The notes: generated by a model from the letters alone, not told the origin. A stretch of DNA of 64,000 nucleotides from DASRDE01 sp035938175 (GCA_035938175.1 DASZHD010000027.1:1-64000), one strand, 5' to 3'; shown: positions 7,725-16,475, counted from the stretch's first letter. Numbers and translations: made by a program.

Positions 7725-8741
7725 ATGACTGTTACCGAAGAGGCGGACCGGCACGCCAAACTCAGGGCATTCCTGATCGAGTGCCGTTCCAGGCTGAAGC
7801 CTACGGACGTCGGCTTACCACTGACGCCGCGCCGGCGAGTGGTCGGCTTGCGGCGCGAAGAAGTCGCCGAACTGGCCGGCATCTCCAGCGATTGGTATCG
7901 TTGGTTCGAAAGCGGGCGCCCGATACGAGTGTCGGCGCCGTTTCTCTCGCGCCTTTCGCACGCGCTGCGGCTCTCGAAAAGCGAACAGCGGACGCTGTAC
8001 GCGCTTGCCGTTCCCGAACTTTACGAAGCCGACATTGCCGAAAAGGTGTCCATGGCGCACCTGCCGCTGGTGACGCCGGTTACCTCGGCCGAAGACATTC
8101 CGCGCGTATTGCGCCAAGTCTCGGATGCGCGCGACGCCTTCTTCGCGCACGACGCCGGTGCCGTCACGATGGTGCGCCCGCGCATCCTGAATTCGTGGCA
8201 GCGGAGCCTGCGCAGCGGGGCATCCCCCTTGCGTCAGCGCGCGTTATTGCTCGCCGAGAACGACGAGCAGTTGGCGTCCAGACGTTACGCGGCGCGGTTT
8301 TTGCTCGACGCCGCCTCGCCGACGATCGCATCGCTGCAAAGCACGCTCCGCGACTCGGGTTACGCAATCGTACTCACGGACGCGGAGGCGTGCATTCTGT
8401 ATCTTTCCGGCGATCGCGAGATCTTGCGCCGGTTGTCCCGTATCGATTTCGCTCCGGGAACCGACCTGCGCGAATGTTCTGCGGGCACAAACGCCGTCGG
8501 AACGGTGCTCGTCGACGGGCGGCCGCTTCAGCTTCTGGGTGCCGAGAATTTTTCTCAGGCCGGTTCGGACCTCACGTGCACCGGCGCTCCAATTCGGCAG
8601 CCGGGTTCGCAAGAGATCGTCGGAGTGCTGGACGTAACGGCAGACTGCAAGCTGATCGTCCCGAACATGCTTTCCATCGTCACGCAAGCAGCACTCGAAA
8701 TCGAAGAGCGGCTCGCTTCAACCGGCGGCGTAAAATTTTAG
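7725..8741 (+). CDS. XRE-type regulator with AcoR-like GAF domain
   Basis: The 338-residue protein joins two modules rarely seen together. Residues about 12-90 are an MmyB-like helix-turn-helix domain (RRRVVGLRREEVAELAGIS, then WYRWFESGRP). Residues about 145-335 match the N-terminal sensory part of AcoR-type sigma-54 activators: RPRILNSWQRS, GTDLRECSAGTNAVGT, the CTGAPI segment and GVLDVTADC. The AAA+ and Fis-type domains of AcoR are missing. It probably acts as a ligand-responsive DNA-binding repressor or activator; the ligand is unknown. I take ATG 7725 (GGGG five bases upstream) over 7698. The next gene starts about five bases after the stop and may be co-expressed. Confidence 0.85.
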   Translation: MTVTEEADRHAKLRAFLIECRSRLKPTDVGLPLTPRRRVVGLRREEVAELAGISSDWYRWFESGRPIRVSAPFLSRLSHALRLSKSEQRTLYALAVPELYEADIAEKVSMAHLPLVTPVTSAEDIPRVLRQVSDARDAFFAHDAGAVTMVRPRILNSWQRSLRSGASPLRQRALLLAENDEQLASRRYAARFLLDAASPTIASLQSTLRDSGYAIVLTDAEACILYLSGDREILRRLSRIDFAPGTDLRECSAGTNAVGTVLVDGRPLQLLGAENFSQAGSDLTCTGAPIRQPGSQEIVGVLDVTADCKLIVPNMLSIVTQAALEIEERLASTGGVKF

Positions 8742-8746
8742 CCGTA

Positions 8747-9298
8747 GTGGCGGCGGCGATCGTCGCGTTGTCGACCGGCTCTATGGCATTACTCGACAAA
8801 GCCCTCGATCCCAACCCGTCGCTCAAAAATTACACCGCATCGGTACGGATGGAAGTGGAGGTCCACAGTTTCATCCCGGCGCGCAAAACGTTCACGGGCA
8901 CCGCATTCTATACGCGCCCCGAACAACGGGTGGTATTCGACAACGCCACGGGTCCGCTAAGCCGGTTTCGCGAAATGACGACGAACTTGCCGACGAAATC
9001 GGACCTTCTGGCAAACTACCGCGTTACGACGGGTGGGGACGACGGCACGAGCACGCAATTTCTTGCCGAGCGAATTGCACCCGATGCGCGCGTACGCACG
9101 ATAACGCTCAGCGTCGACGACAAATCGGGCCTGCTGACTGACGTGCTTTGGTCGTATTCGGACGGAAGCACGCTGAACATCATGCCGCACTACGAGCGCG
9201 TGCGGACGTACCAACTCCACACTCGTGACGACGTCCGGGCCAGGTTCAAGGGCTATAGCGCCGACGCTACGCTGACGCTATCGGATTTTCGCTTTTAG
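8747..9298 (+). CDS. Secreted or anchored LolA-like hypothetical protein
   Basis: The reading frame is open far upstream through the regulator gene, so the start must be inferred. I use GTG 8747, five bases after the regulator's stop, giving 183 residues; a start slightly upstream would add a basic stretch (RRRK) before the hydrophobic segment VAAAIVALSTGSMALL. The mature part (SVRMEVEVHSFIPARKTFTGTAFY and a string of beta strands ending DATLTLSDFRF) resembles outer-membrane lipoprotein sorting or DUF-type LolA-like sheets, but I cannot name a family. It may be a membrane-tethered periplasmic protein. Its stop overlaps the convergent gene at 9295 by four bases. Confidence 0.65.
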   Translation: MAAAIVALSTGSMALLDKALDPNPSLKNYTASVRMEVEVHSFIPARKTFTGTAFYTRPEQRVVFDNATGPLSRFREMTTNLPTKSDLLANYRVTTGGDDGTSTQFLAERIAPDARVRTITLSVDDKSGLLTDVLWSYSDGSTLNIMPHYERVRTYQLHTRDDVRARFKGYSADATLTLSDFRF

Positions 9299-9492
9299 TG
9301 CTGCGCGCTGACGATCTGGCTGGGCGGCACCTTTAGCAACGGCTCCGGGTCCACGCCGCGCAGGCACGCCGACTCATATTCGAGCTCGGTCGTCACGCCC
9401 ACCCATCCGTCCGTGTCCTCGACGACAAACCGGACAGGGATCGGCGCGGCATCCTCTTCGAACCGGAGCTCTATCCGTTCACCCTTTTCCAT
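9295..9492 (-). CDS. Small acidic hypothetical protein
   Basis: This 65-residue acidic protein (MEKGERIELRFEEDAAPIP, VVEDTDGWVGVTTELEYESA) has no transmembrane segment and no motif I recognise. AAGG lies seven bases upstream of the ATG. Its 3' end overlaps the convergent upstream gene by four bases. The protein-like composition and ribosome binding site support a real gene; the function is unknown. Confidence 0.6.
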   Translation of the reverse strand: MEKGERIELRFEEDAAPIPVRFVVEDTDGWVGVTTELEYESACLRGVDPEPLLKVPPSQIVSAQH

Positions 9493-9559
9493 CGTGCCTT
9501 AAGCATACAACAAGCTGTCGTAAAGGCAAGAGCCCTTCCGTGGTTAAAGCGTCCTAGCC

Positions 9560-9955
9560 ATGGGGAAGAACTTCACATTTGACGCGACCGTCGAAAAGGC
9601 GCCGGATAGTGAGGCCTGCGGCATCCGCGTCGACAGCAGCGACGTATTGAGCTGGTTCGGAAGCAAAGGGCGTGTACCGGTCGTCGTAACGCTCGCGGGA
9701 CACCCGTATCGCAGTTCGCTTTCGCCGATGGGCGGGTGCCACATGATCCCTGTAAACGCCGAAGTTCGCAAAGCGGCCGGCGTTCGCGCGGGAGACCGCG
9801 TGCCGGTAATTCTTATTGAAGACGCGTTGCCTCGTACCGTCGACGTTCCCGACGATTTGGCGGCGGCGCTGGAGAAGAAAGGCGCTCGGCCCGCTTTCGA
9901 CGCAATGAGCTCTCACGGTAGGGCGCCCGGTGGTGGTGGTACTATAGGCGCATGA
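9560..9955 (+). CDS. DUF1905 protein lacking the YdeI tail
   Basis: The 131-residue protein is a DUF1905 beta-barrel: FDATVEKAPDS, WFGSKGRVPVVVTLAGHPYRSSL, GGCHMIPVNAEVRKAAGVRAGD, VPDDLAAALEK. In many homologues this domain is followed by a YdeI/OmpD-associated helical segment that begins after a phrase like AFDALSYSHRREYV. Here the sequence stops just there: RPAFDAMSSHGR is followed by a Gly-rich, unrelated tail and a stop. So it is a shortened form, perhaps by a frameshift or deletion. The stop overlaps the next gene's start (ATGA). Function is unknown; the family has been linked to bacteriocin protection. Confidence 0.85.
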   Translation: MGKNFTFDATVEKAPDSEACGIRVDSSDVLSWFGSKGRVPVVVTLAGHPYRSSLSPMGGCHMIPVNAEVRKAAGVRAGDRVPVILIEDALPRTVDVPDDLAAALEKKGARPAFDAMSSHGRAPGGGGTIGA

Positions 9956-10422
9956 ATCGAACTGCGATTGCGATAGCTGCATTCCTGTTGGCCGCGTGCG
10001 GCGGTCAAAGCGCCTCCCATTCGAACTCGAGTACCGCAAACTCGTCGACCGCGCCGTCCGGCGCCGCGCCCACATCGTACAGCTCGCTCGCAAACGGCCG
10101 CGAGATTTTTCAAACCGGCAAGGATTGGGCAGGTCATCCGCTGGTTGCCGCCACGCATCCGCTTCGCTCGTCGTGTGCCGCGTGCCACGGGACGAACGGC
10201 GCGGGCGGCCAGCACATCGCCGACCATGCCGTCAGCGCGGACTTGCGTCACACCGCGCTCGTTACCGATCAAAAGCCGCCGTACAACCTTCAGTTGCTCG
10301 AACGCGCGATTTCCACCGGCGTAGACAACACGGGACAACCGCTCAACCGCGTAATGCCGCACTGGAAGATGTCGTCGGGCGATCTCCACGACGTAGCGGC
10401 GTACGTTCTCACGTTGAAATAA
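9952..10422 (+). CDS. Lipoprotein cytochrome c
   Basis: The 156-residue protein starts with a lipoprotein signal (AIAAFLLAACGGQ, lipobox Cys near residue 17) and a Ser/Thr-rich linker, then a mono-haem class I cytochrome c fold: SCAACHGTNGAGG carries the CxxCH haem site, and a late Met (RVMPHWKMSSGDLHDVAAYVLTL) is a plausible sixth ligand. It should be anchored on the periplasmic face of a membrane and carry electrons; its partner is not in the window. It overlaps the DUF1905 gene by four bases and is followed at once by a terminator. Confidence 0.92.
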   Translation: MNRTAIAIAAFLLAACGGQSASHSNSSTANSSTAPSGAAPTSYSSLANGREIFQTGKDWAGHPLVAATHPLRSSCAACHGTNGAGGQHIADHAVSADLRHTALVTDQKPPYNLQLLERAISTGVDNTGQPLNRVMPHWKMSSGDLHDVAAYVLTLK

Positions 10423-10463
10423 AAACGAGCTCGTACCGCGTTATACGGTAGCGAGCTCGTTTG
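10421..10463 (+). terminator. Rho-independent terminator after cytochrome c
   Basis: AACGAGCTCG-TACCG pairs with CGGTA-(G)-CGAGCTCGTT around a short loop, followed by TTTG. The stem begins at the stop codon of the cytochrome gene. A-rich sequence on the left means it could also act for the convergent gene at 10481. Confidence 0.8.
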
Positions 10464-10480
10464 TGATGATTAGCGAGTGA

Positions 10481-10972
10481 TTACGTTCCGGGTACCGTCA
10501 CCGGCACGTCTTTGATCGTTGCACCGCCGGCCGCAGCATCGGACGCCACCGAACCGGTCTGATCGTGCAGCGACGTAATGTCGTTCGGATCGAAATGGCC
10601 CGATTTCAACTTGCTTCCGATGGCGCTGAATGAGGTTGCCAGGCCGCCGACGGCACCGTTCAACTTCTGCAGAAGCGGGTCTTTACTGGTCCGCGCGATA
10701 TTCTCGGCGGCATGCACGCGGTTCCACGCAAAGAGCAGTGCCGCACCGGCTTTTACGACCGCGGCGGTGCGGTGCGGCGCGCCTTCGCTAAAAGCGCCTT
10801 GCTGGTACGGCTTCCATACCCAGTGATGAAAACAGAAATACGCAACTCCGAGGTCCGTAACAAAGCGTGTCTTGTCTAGAAACGCGTTAGCCGGGCGCAT
10901 AGCGCCGGCCGCCATGGCGATCGCGAGCGCGCAGACGATGAAGATATTCTTTATAGAGCGGGTCGTGGTCAT
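10481..10972 (-). CDS. Secreted hypothetical protein
   Basis: The 163-residue protein has a clear signal peptide (basic MTTTRSIK, hydrophobic core IFIVCALAIAMAAGAM, cleavage near ANA-FLD). The mature part contains FCFHHWVWKPYQQGAF, a helical region with KAGAALLFAWNRVHAAENIA, and a Gly/Ala/Asp-rich tail. I do not recognise a family. A strong GGAGGAGGAG site precedes the ATG at 10972; a longer open frame upstream is ignored. It is a lone gene, divergent from the PaiB-like gene. Confidence 0.75.
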   Translation of the reverse strand: MTTTRSIKNIFIVCALAIAMAAGAMRPANAFLDKTRFVTDLGVAYFCFHHWVWKPYQQGAFSEGAPHRTAAVVKAGAALLFAWNRVHAAENIARTSKDPLLQKLNGAVGGLATSFSAIGSKLKSGHFDPNDITSLHDQTGSVASDAAAGGATIKDVPVTVPGT

Positions 10973-11079
10973 TGTGCGTTGCTCCTCCTCCGGTGCGATA
11001 CTACTCGGGGCGCCACTCCCCTGTTTCACCGCCCGGCCTCAAACGTGGATTCGCCCTCGCGGCGTAGAACGGGGACGGC

Positions 11080-11715
11080 ATGTATGTTCCGGCGCACTTT
11101 TCCGTAGAAGATCGCGAACGAATCTTGGACTTCATCCGGCGAGAACCGTTTGGAATACTCGTATCGCAGGTTGAAGGACTGCCGTTCGCAACGCACGTGC
11201 CGTTCGTCCCGCTCTCGGGGGGCGAGCCGTTGGTGCTCGGTACGCACGTCGCTCGCGCCAATCCGCAGTGGCAAGGTGTCCAAGCCGGAACCGTACTCGC
11301 GATTTTTCATGGACCGCACGCGCACGTGTCCGCCGCCTGGTACGCCCAACCGCAGAAAACCGTTCCAACGTGGAATTACTCGGCCGTCCATTGTTACGGC
11401 ACGGCGAGGCTTGCCGATCGTGCCACGACGCTGCAAATCCTCGAAAGACTCGTTGCGCGACACGAAGGCCCGGAAGGGTGGAGCTTCGACGCCGCCGATC
11501 CGGCCGCCATCGATCGGATGCTGCCGGCGATCGTGGGGATCGAGGTAACGGTCGAACGCGTCCAAGCGCAATTCAAGTTTAGCCAGAATCGAAGCATCGA
11601 GGACCGCCATAGCGTCATCGCGCATCTGTCAGAATCGGATTACGCGCCGGCGCGAGCACTTGCGGCAGACATGTCCGCTTTCTACGAAAGGGACGGCGAC
11701 CGCCGCGACCAATGA
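11080..11715 (+). CDS. PaiB family FMN-binding protein
   Basis: The 211-residue protein matches PaiB (FMN-binding negative transcriptional regulator) across its length: MYVPAHF at the start, FGILVSQVEGLPFATHVPF, GTHVARANPQW, HAHVSAAWYAQPQKTVPTWNYSAVH with the conserved WNY, and the C-terminal KFSQNRS. Family members have a split-barrel FMN fold; in Bacillus PaiB affects sporulation and protease genes, but a direct regulatory role is not settled. It is followed six bases later by the hexosaminidase gene, perhaps in one transcript. Confidence 0.93.
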   Translation: MYVPAHFSVEDRERILDFIRREPFGILVSQVEGLPFATHVPFVPLSGGEPLVLGTHVARANPQWQGVQAGTVLAIFHGPHAHVSAAWYAQPQKTVPTWNYSAVHCYGTARLADRATTLQILERLVARHEGPEGWSFDAADPAAIDRMLPAIVGIEVTVERVQAQFKFSQNRSIEDRHSVIAHLSESDYAPARALAADMSAFYERDGDRRDQ

Positions 11716-11721
11716 TGCGCC

Positions 11722-13536
11722 ATGCTTTCTGCTCTGCTGCTGGCCGTTACGGCCGTGGTGCCCTTGCCGCGCACGATGGAGCCCGGCACCGGCTCTTTCA
11801 CGATTCCGCACACCGTAACGATACACGCCGTATCGCCGGACGAACGTAACGTCGCAACGTTTCTGCAGAACTTTCTTCGCACGCGCGGCATCACGGCGAG
11901 TATTTCGACTGCGCAGCCGCCGGATGCGATCGTGCTCGATGCGCGCGCCGGCGATCCCGCGCTGGGAGCGGAGGGATACCGGTTGCGGGTCGAGAGCGGC
12001 GGAATATCGATAGGCGCAAACGGCGGACCCGGTCTCTACTACGGCTTGCAGACGCTGGAGCAGCTGCTGCCGCAAGGCACGACGGTTGACGCGGTCACCG
12101 TCACCGATTCACCTGCGCTGCGCTGGCGCGGCGTCATGCTGGACGTTAGCCGGCATTTCTACCCCGTACCGATCGTCGAGCGGTACATCGACGTCGCCTC
12201 GCATTACAAGCTGAATACGTTCCATTGGCATCTGACCGACGATCAAGGCTGGCGCATAAGAATCAACCGCTATCCGCGCCTGACGTCCGTCGGCAGTTGC
12301 CGCGCCGGAACCGAGATCGATCAAGATGCAACGACGATCGACACGAAGCGGTATTGCGGCTATTATACGCAGCAGCAGATTCGCGAGGTCGTGGCGTACG
12401 CGGCGAAACGCTACGTGACGATCGTTCCCGAAATCGAGATGCCCGGCCACTCCTCTGCTGCCGTCGCTGCGTATCCGCAGCTTGCGTGCACGAAGGGGCC
12501 GTTCCAGGTTCGCGAAACGTGGGGTGTCAGCACCGACATCTACTGTCCTTCCGACGCGACGTTCACGTTCTTGGAAAACGTGCTGGATGAAGTCATCGCG
12601 CTGTTTCCCGGAAAGTACGTGCACGTCGGCGGCGACGAAACGCCGAAAGACGAATGGCACGACAGCGCGATCGTGCATGCGCTGATGAAGCGCGAGCACT
12701 TAAAGACGTACGATCAGGTGCAGGGGTATTTCGATCGGCGAATCGAGACGTTTTTGAAGAGCCGCGGACGCCGGATGGTCGGGTGGGACGAGATTCTGGA
12801 CGGCGGAGTAACGCGCACCGCAACGGTCATGTCGTGGCGCGGTGAAGCCGGCGGAATTCGCGCGGCTCGACGCGGCAACGACGTCATCATGTCACCGGAT
12901 GGGCCGCTGTATTTCGACGCCTATCAGGGCGATCCGAACGACGAACCGGAGGCGATCGGCAACCTATCGACGCCGCAGATGGTGTACGCGTACAGTCCCG
13001 TGCCGCACGTCCTCACGCCCGCCCAAGGCGCGCATATCATCGGCGTCCAGGGCAACATTTGGACCGAGTACATCGCCACGCCGGATTACCTGTTCTACAT
13101 GCTGTTGCCGCGCATGCTCGCGCTCAGCGAGATCGGCTGGACACCGGAGCCGCGGAAGAATTGGACGTCGTTTCAACAGCGCAGCGGCGCACAATACGTG
13201 TGGCTCGCAGAGCACGGCTACAATTTCCGCATTCCGAATCCCGAGTTTTCGGTCGACGCACCGCACCTGTCGTTCGCAAACGTCTCGTCGAGCATTCGCA
13301 CCGTTCAGGCCTACACGGACGGTTCGGACGCGACGATCGCGATCGGCAGCGCGATCCCGGGCAGCAGCATTCACTACACACTCGACGGCAGCGCACCCTC
13401 GGCAAAGTCTCGGGTGTATTCCGCGCCGCTCGCGCTCAGCGTCGGACCGCACAAAACGGTAGACGTTCAGGCGGTGGTCGTGCTATCAAACGGCCGCGTC
13501 AGCACGCCGAGCGAACTGATCCTGCAGCAGCGCTGA
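11722..13536 (+). CDS. GH20 beta-N-acetylhexosaminidase
   Basis: The enzyme removes terminal N-acetylhexosamines from chitin, peptidoglycan or glycoprotein fragments by substrate-assisted catalysis. The 604 residues run: short signal peptide (1-16), a GH20 N-terminal domain (to about 130), then the GH20 barrel with WRGVMLDVSRHFYP, NTFHWHLTDDQGWRI, the catalytic pair in HVGGDETPKDEW near residue 305 (Asp-Glu), and a Trp-rich end (GVQGNIWTEYI, EIGWTP). Residues about 520-604 form a CHB_HEX C-terminal beta-sandwich (HYTLDGSAPS). It is probably secreted or periplasmic and may recycle cell wall or scavenge chitin. Confidence 0.95.
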   Translation: MLSALLLAVTAVVPLPRTMEPGTGSFTIPHTVTIHAVSPDERNVATFLQNFLRTRGITASISTAQPPDAIVLDARAGDPALGAEGYRLRVESGGISIGANGGPGLYYGLQTLEQLLPQGTTVDAVTVTDSPALRWRGVMLDVSRHFYPVPIVERYIDVASHYKLNTFHWHLTDDQGWRIRINRYPRLTSVGSCRAGTEIDQDATTIDTKRYCGYYTQQQIREVVAYAAKRYVTIVPEIEMPGHSSAAVAAYPQLACTKGPFQVRETWGVSTDIYCPSDATFTFLENVLDEVIALFPGKYVHVGGDETPKDEWHDSAIVHALMKREHLKTYDQVQGYFDRRIETFLKSRGRRMVGWDEILDGGVTRTATVMSWRGEAGGIRAARRGNDVIMSPDGPLYFDAYQGDPNDEPEAIGNLSTPQMVYAYSPVPHVLTPAQGAHIIGVQGNIWTEYIATPDYLFYMLLPRMLALSEIGWTPEPRKNWTSFQQRSGAQYVWLAEHGYNFRIPNPEFSVDAPHLSFANVSSSIRTVQAYTDGSDATIAIGSAIPGSSIHYTLDGSAPSAKSRVYSAPLALSVGPHKTVDVQAVVVLSNGRVSTPSELILQQR

Positions 13537-13542
13537 CGCAGG

Positions 13543-13860
13543 TCACACCTTCGCCAAGATATTCCTGACGAACTCGGGTTCAAAATACTGCAGTATCTGT
13601 GGGTTGCTTGAAATCAGCGACGCCACTTGCTGCTGCAATCCCTGGCCGCCGGTTTCGTGCTGCTGCAGCAAGCCCACGAGCTGCTGCGCGATATCCGTCT
13701 GACCGCTGTTGTTTGCGTTCTGCACGGCCGTCTGCAGATGCTCGCCGAGCTGCTCGCTGGGGATCGAAGACACGTGGTCTCCGGCGGCTTGCGATACCGC
13801 GCCCGGATCGATTTCGCCGGTGGTGACGCGCTGCACCAAATTTTCGACTTCGTTGAACAT
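13543..13860 (-). CDS. Small helical hypothetical protein
   Basis: This 105-residue protein is helical and rich in Q, A and S with no signal peptide (FNEVENLVQRVTTGEIDP, HLQTAVQNANNSGQTDIA, a Q-rich middle and NPQILQYFEPEFVRNILAKV). It may belong to a YidB/DUF937-like group of small helical proteins, but I am not sure. A GGAGG site lies eight bases upstream of the ATG, so it is likely real. It converges on the hexosaminidase gene with a six-base gap and has no partner in its direction. Confidence 0.7.
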   Translation of the reverse strand: MFNEVENLVQRVTTGEIDPGAVSQAAGDHVSSIPSEQLGEHLQTAVQNANNSGQTDIAQQLVGLLQQHETGGQGLQQQVASLISSNPQILQYFEPEFVRNILAKV

Positions 13861-14058
13861 AAGCGAACCTCCGTACGCACATTTGCCACCGCGGTGAAAA
13901 TCGAAACGGCCTAGGCGCTCGTGCGGCCGCCTGCCCGCAGCCTTGTCTGTGCAGAATCGGATCGAGCATTTGCACCGCGTCTAGAACCTGCAGCCGCCGG
14001 CGGTAAAACCGCGGGTGTATTACCGGACGAGCCGGCAGCAGTTGTAACGTGGTGCGAC

Positions 14059-14074
14059 GTTGACTTTCGTCAAC
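14059..14074. promoter_or_regulatory. Inverted repeat upstream of clc gene
   Basis: GTTGAC-TTTC-GTCAAC is a perfect six-base inverted repeat 67 bases before the chosen clc start. It could be an operator half-site pair or part of a -35 region (TTGACT); no clear -10 follows. The rest of 13861-14140 holds nothing else I can name. Confidence 0.3.
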
Positions 14075-14140
14075 ATTTACGTGCGCTGCCGAAAGAAACA
14101 GTTGCACCCGCGCTGCGGCTTTCGTTATGATTCGGCGGCG

Positions 14141-15934
14141 ATGAACGTTTCCAAGCGTGCGAACCTCGGCGATTTTACGACCAATCCGCGCTCGCTGCTG
14201 CGCATGAGCGCATTCGCCGTTCTTTTGGGACTGGTGTCCGCGTGCGTTACAAAGGCACTCCTTTGGTTGATCGGCGTGATAACCAACGTGCTGTACTTTC
14301 ATCGCTTTGCGGCGGCGCTCGTGCAACCCGATCCGCACCGAACCGGCCCATGGGCGATCCTGATCCCCGTGGCCGGCGGAATTGCGGTAGGACTGATCGC
14401 ACGGTATGGAAGCGAAAAGATCCGCGGTCACGGAATTCCCGAAGCAATTCAGGCAATTCTGCAGCGCGACAGCATCGTGCAAGCACGCGTCGCATACCTC
14501 AAGCCTATCGCTTCGGCGATTACGATCGGCTCGGGCGGCCCGTTCGGCGCTGAGGGCCCAATCATCATGAGCGGGGGCGCGATCGGATCGCTCTTCGCAC
14601 AATTCATTCGCTTGACGTCCATCGAGCGGCGCACGCTGCTGGTCTGCGGCGCGGCGGCCGGCATGTCCGCAACGTTTGCCGCCCCGATTGCCAGCGTGCT
14701 TATTGCGGTCGAGTTACTGCTCTTTGAATGGAAGCCGCGCAGTTTTATTCCGGTAGCCGTTGCATCGTTCGTCGCCGACCAGTTTCGCAACACGCTCATC
14801 GGTCCAAACCCGCCGTTTCTCGTCGCGCACCCGCATTCGATTCACGCGGGCGCGTTCGGCTGGGCCGCGATTGTCGGCTTGGGCGGCGGCATCGTTTCCG
14901 CGATCATGACGCGGTTGGTGTATGCGGCCGAAGACGCCTACGAACGGTTGCCGTTGCACTGGATGTGGTGGCCGGCCATCGGGGGCGTTATCGTGGGGAT
15001 CGGCGGATGGTTCGTGCCGCAAGCCCTCGGCGTTGGCTACGCAACGATCGATGGAATGCTCAACGGTCAGCTGGCGATCGGCGTAATTGCCGGAATCATC
15101 ACCGTGAAGATCGTCATTTGGATTGCGGCGCTGAGCTCGGGTACGTCGGGCGGCGTCCTGGCACCGCTGCTGATGATTGGCGGTGCGATGGGATCGCTGC
15201 TGGCCGTTGCGATTCCCGGACACGACTCCATGGTGTGGTCCGTAGTCGGCATGGCCGCAATCATGGGCGGAACGATGCGCGCTCCGTTCATGGCCACATT
15301 ATTTGCGTTGGAGACCACGCATACATGGGGCCTGCTGCCGGCGGTGTTCATCGGATGCGTTACCGCTACGGCATTTACCGTCATATTCGTGCCGCGATCG
15401 ATTTTGACGGAAAAACTCGCCCGTCGCGGCATGCACGTTGCGCGTGAGTACTCCGTTCATCCGCTGGAACTCATTCCTGTTACGGACGTGATGATAGCGC
15501 GCGATCGTCTAGTGACGTTGGATGCAAATGCGACGATCGCTCAGGTAACGCAGCGGCTCGTACACTTGGATCCGCACTTGCATTATCAAGAATACCCCAT
15601 CGTCAACGCCGATGGTTCGCTGGCCGGGTTCGTTTCGTACTCCGAGATCCTTCGACGCGGCAACGTCGAGCCCGAAGAAACGCGCACTCTGGGCGCGATC
15701 GCGCACAAGCCCGCGAGTGTCCAGGCCAATGACCGGGTTAACGCCGCGCTGACGATCATGTCCACCGCGCGAAGCCAGAGCATCGCGGTGTACGACGAAT
15801 CCGGTACGTGGTGCGGGGTCTTTACCTCGGCGGACCTATTGGAGGCATGGCGGCGCGGGCTAGCGGTCGAGAATCGACGCGTGCGCGTACGTTCGGTGCG
15901 GCGTTTAGGCGGCCGCGCGCCGGCCGTGCCTTAA
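14141..15934 (+). CDS. ClC family chloride channel/transporter with two CBS domains
   Basis: ClC proteins are dimeric chloride channels or Cl-/H+ exchangers. The 597 residues hold a full ClC membrane domain (about 25-430) with its three anion-site signatures: GHGIPEA, GSGGPFGAEGP (containing the gating Glu), and GTSGGVLAP. Two CBS domains follow at about 450-510 and 515-575 (DRLVTLDANATIAQV; HKPASVQANDRVNAAL), usually nucleotide-sensing regulators. I take ATG 14141; the frame is open to 14060 but that extension is not membrane-like. Whether it is a channel or exchanger cannot be decided here. It is a single gene. Confidence 0.95.
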   Translation: MNVSKRANLGDFTTNPRSLLRMSAFAVLLGLVSACVTKALLWLIGVITNVLYFHRFAAALVQPDPHRTGPWAILIPVAGGIAVGLIARYGSEKIRGHGIPEAIQAILQRDSIVQARVAYLKPIASAITIGSGGPFGAEGPIIMSGGAIGSLFAQFIRLTSIERRTLLVCGAAAGMSATFAAPIASVLIAVELLLFEWKPRSFIPVAVASFVADQFRNTLIGPNPPFLVAHPHSIHAGAFGWAAIVGLGGGIVSAIMTRLVYAAEDAYERLPLHWMWWPAIGGVIVGIGGWFVPQALGVGYATIDGMLNGQLAIGVIAGIITVKIVIWIAALSSGTSGGVLAPLLMIGGAMGSLLAVAIPGHDSMVWSVVGMAAIMGGTMRAPFMATLFALETTHTWGLLPAVFIGCVTATAFTVIFVPRSILTEKLARRGMHVAREYSVHPLELIPVTDVMIARDRLVTLDANATIAQVTQRLVHLDPHLHYQEYPIVNADGSLAGFVSYSEILRRGNVEPEETRTLGAIAHKPASVQANDRVNAALTIMSTARSQSIAVYDESGTWCGVFTSADLLEAWRRGLAVENRRVRVRSVRRLGGRAPAVP

Positions 15935-15949
15935 CGGACGCGGTCCGGT

Positions 15950-16426
15950 CTAGCGTTCGATTTCGAAAGCAAAACAGCCGTATGCGGGATGCCGCGCGTG
16001 AACGAACGCGATGTCCGCTTGCGCGTAGAACGCTGCCGCTTGCCGGAGCGCATCGGTCGCGCGCACGATGACGCTGTCTGCAATCTCGCCTGCTGCGTCG
16101 TAGGCACGAACCACCAATTCGCGCGGCCGATAGCCGGGAGGCAACGCCGTAACGTCTCGATACTGCTCGCACGCATCGGCGTGAATAAAGATCGGCCCGG
16201 TTTCGGCATACGGTCCAAAGTCTTGCGGAAACGGCCGGTACGCGAATAAAATCATCCGGCTTCCCGGCGGCGCGATCCGCAAGCAATGCCGGCACGGCGC
16301 GGTCGAATCCACGGTTCGAACGCGCAACCGGTTTCCGAAGTCATCACGCATCGTGTCGCGAACGCGTCGAGCGACGTCGCTGGAGACACCTTTGACGCGA
16401 ACGAGCGTCTCGCCGATTGCAATCAT
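15950..16426 (-). CDS. DUF1203 family protein
   Basis: The 158-residue protein fits DUF1203: CRHCLRIAPPGSRMILFAYRPF, the GPIFIHADAC segment, and a C-terminal half ending HARHPAYGCFAFEIER. No function is established for the family. The ATG at 16426 has only a weak ribosome binding site. It converges with the clc gene (15-base gap) and lies 49 bases downstream of the HAD hydrolase gene in the same direction, so they could share a transcript. Confidence 0.88.
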   Translation of the reverse strand: MIAIGETLVRVKGVSSDVARRVRDTMRDDFGNRLRVRTVDSTAPCRHCLRIAPPGSRMILFAYRPFPQDFGPYAETGPIFIHADACEQYRDVTALPPGYRPRELVVRAYDAAGEIADSVIVRATDALRQAAAFYAQADIAFVHARHPAYGCFAFEIER

Positions 16427-16475
16427 GTTACAAGCATAAGGCCGGCGGGCGGGCGAGCGCTATCGCGATCTTGCG

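Noticed and set aside
14060..14140. N-terminal extension of the clc gene from 14060
   Set aside because: The 27 residues are basic and not membrane-like, and the frame includes the inverted repeat at 14059-14074.
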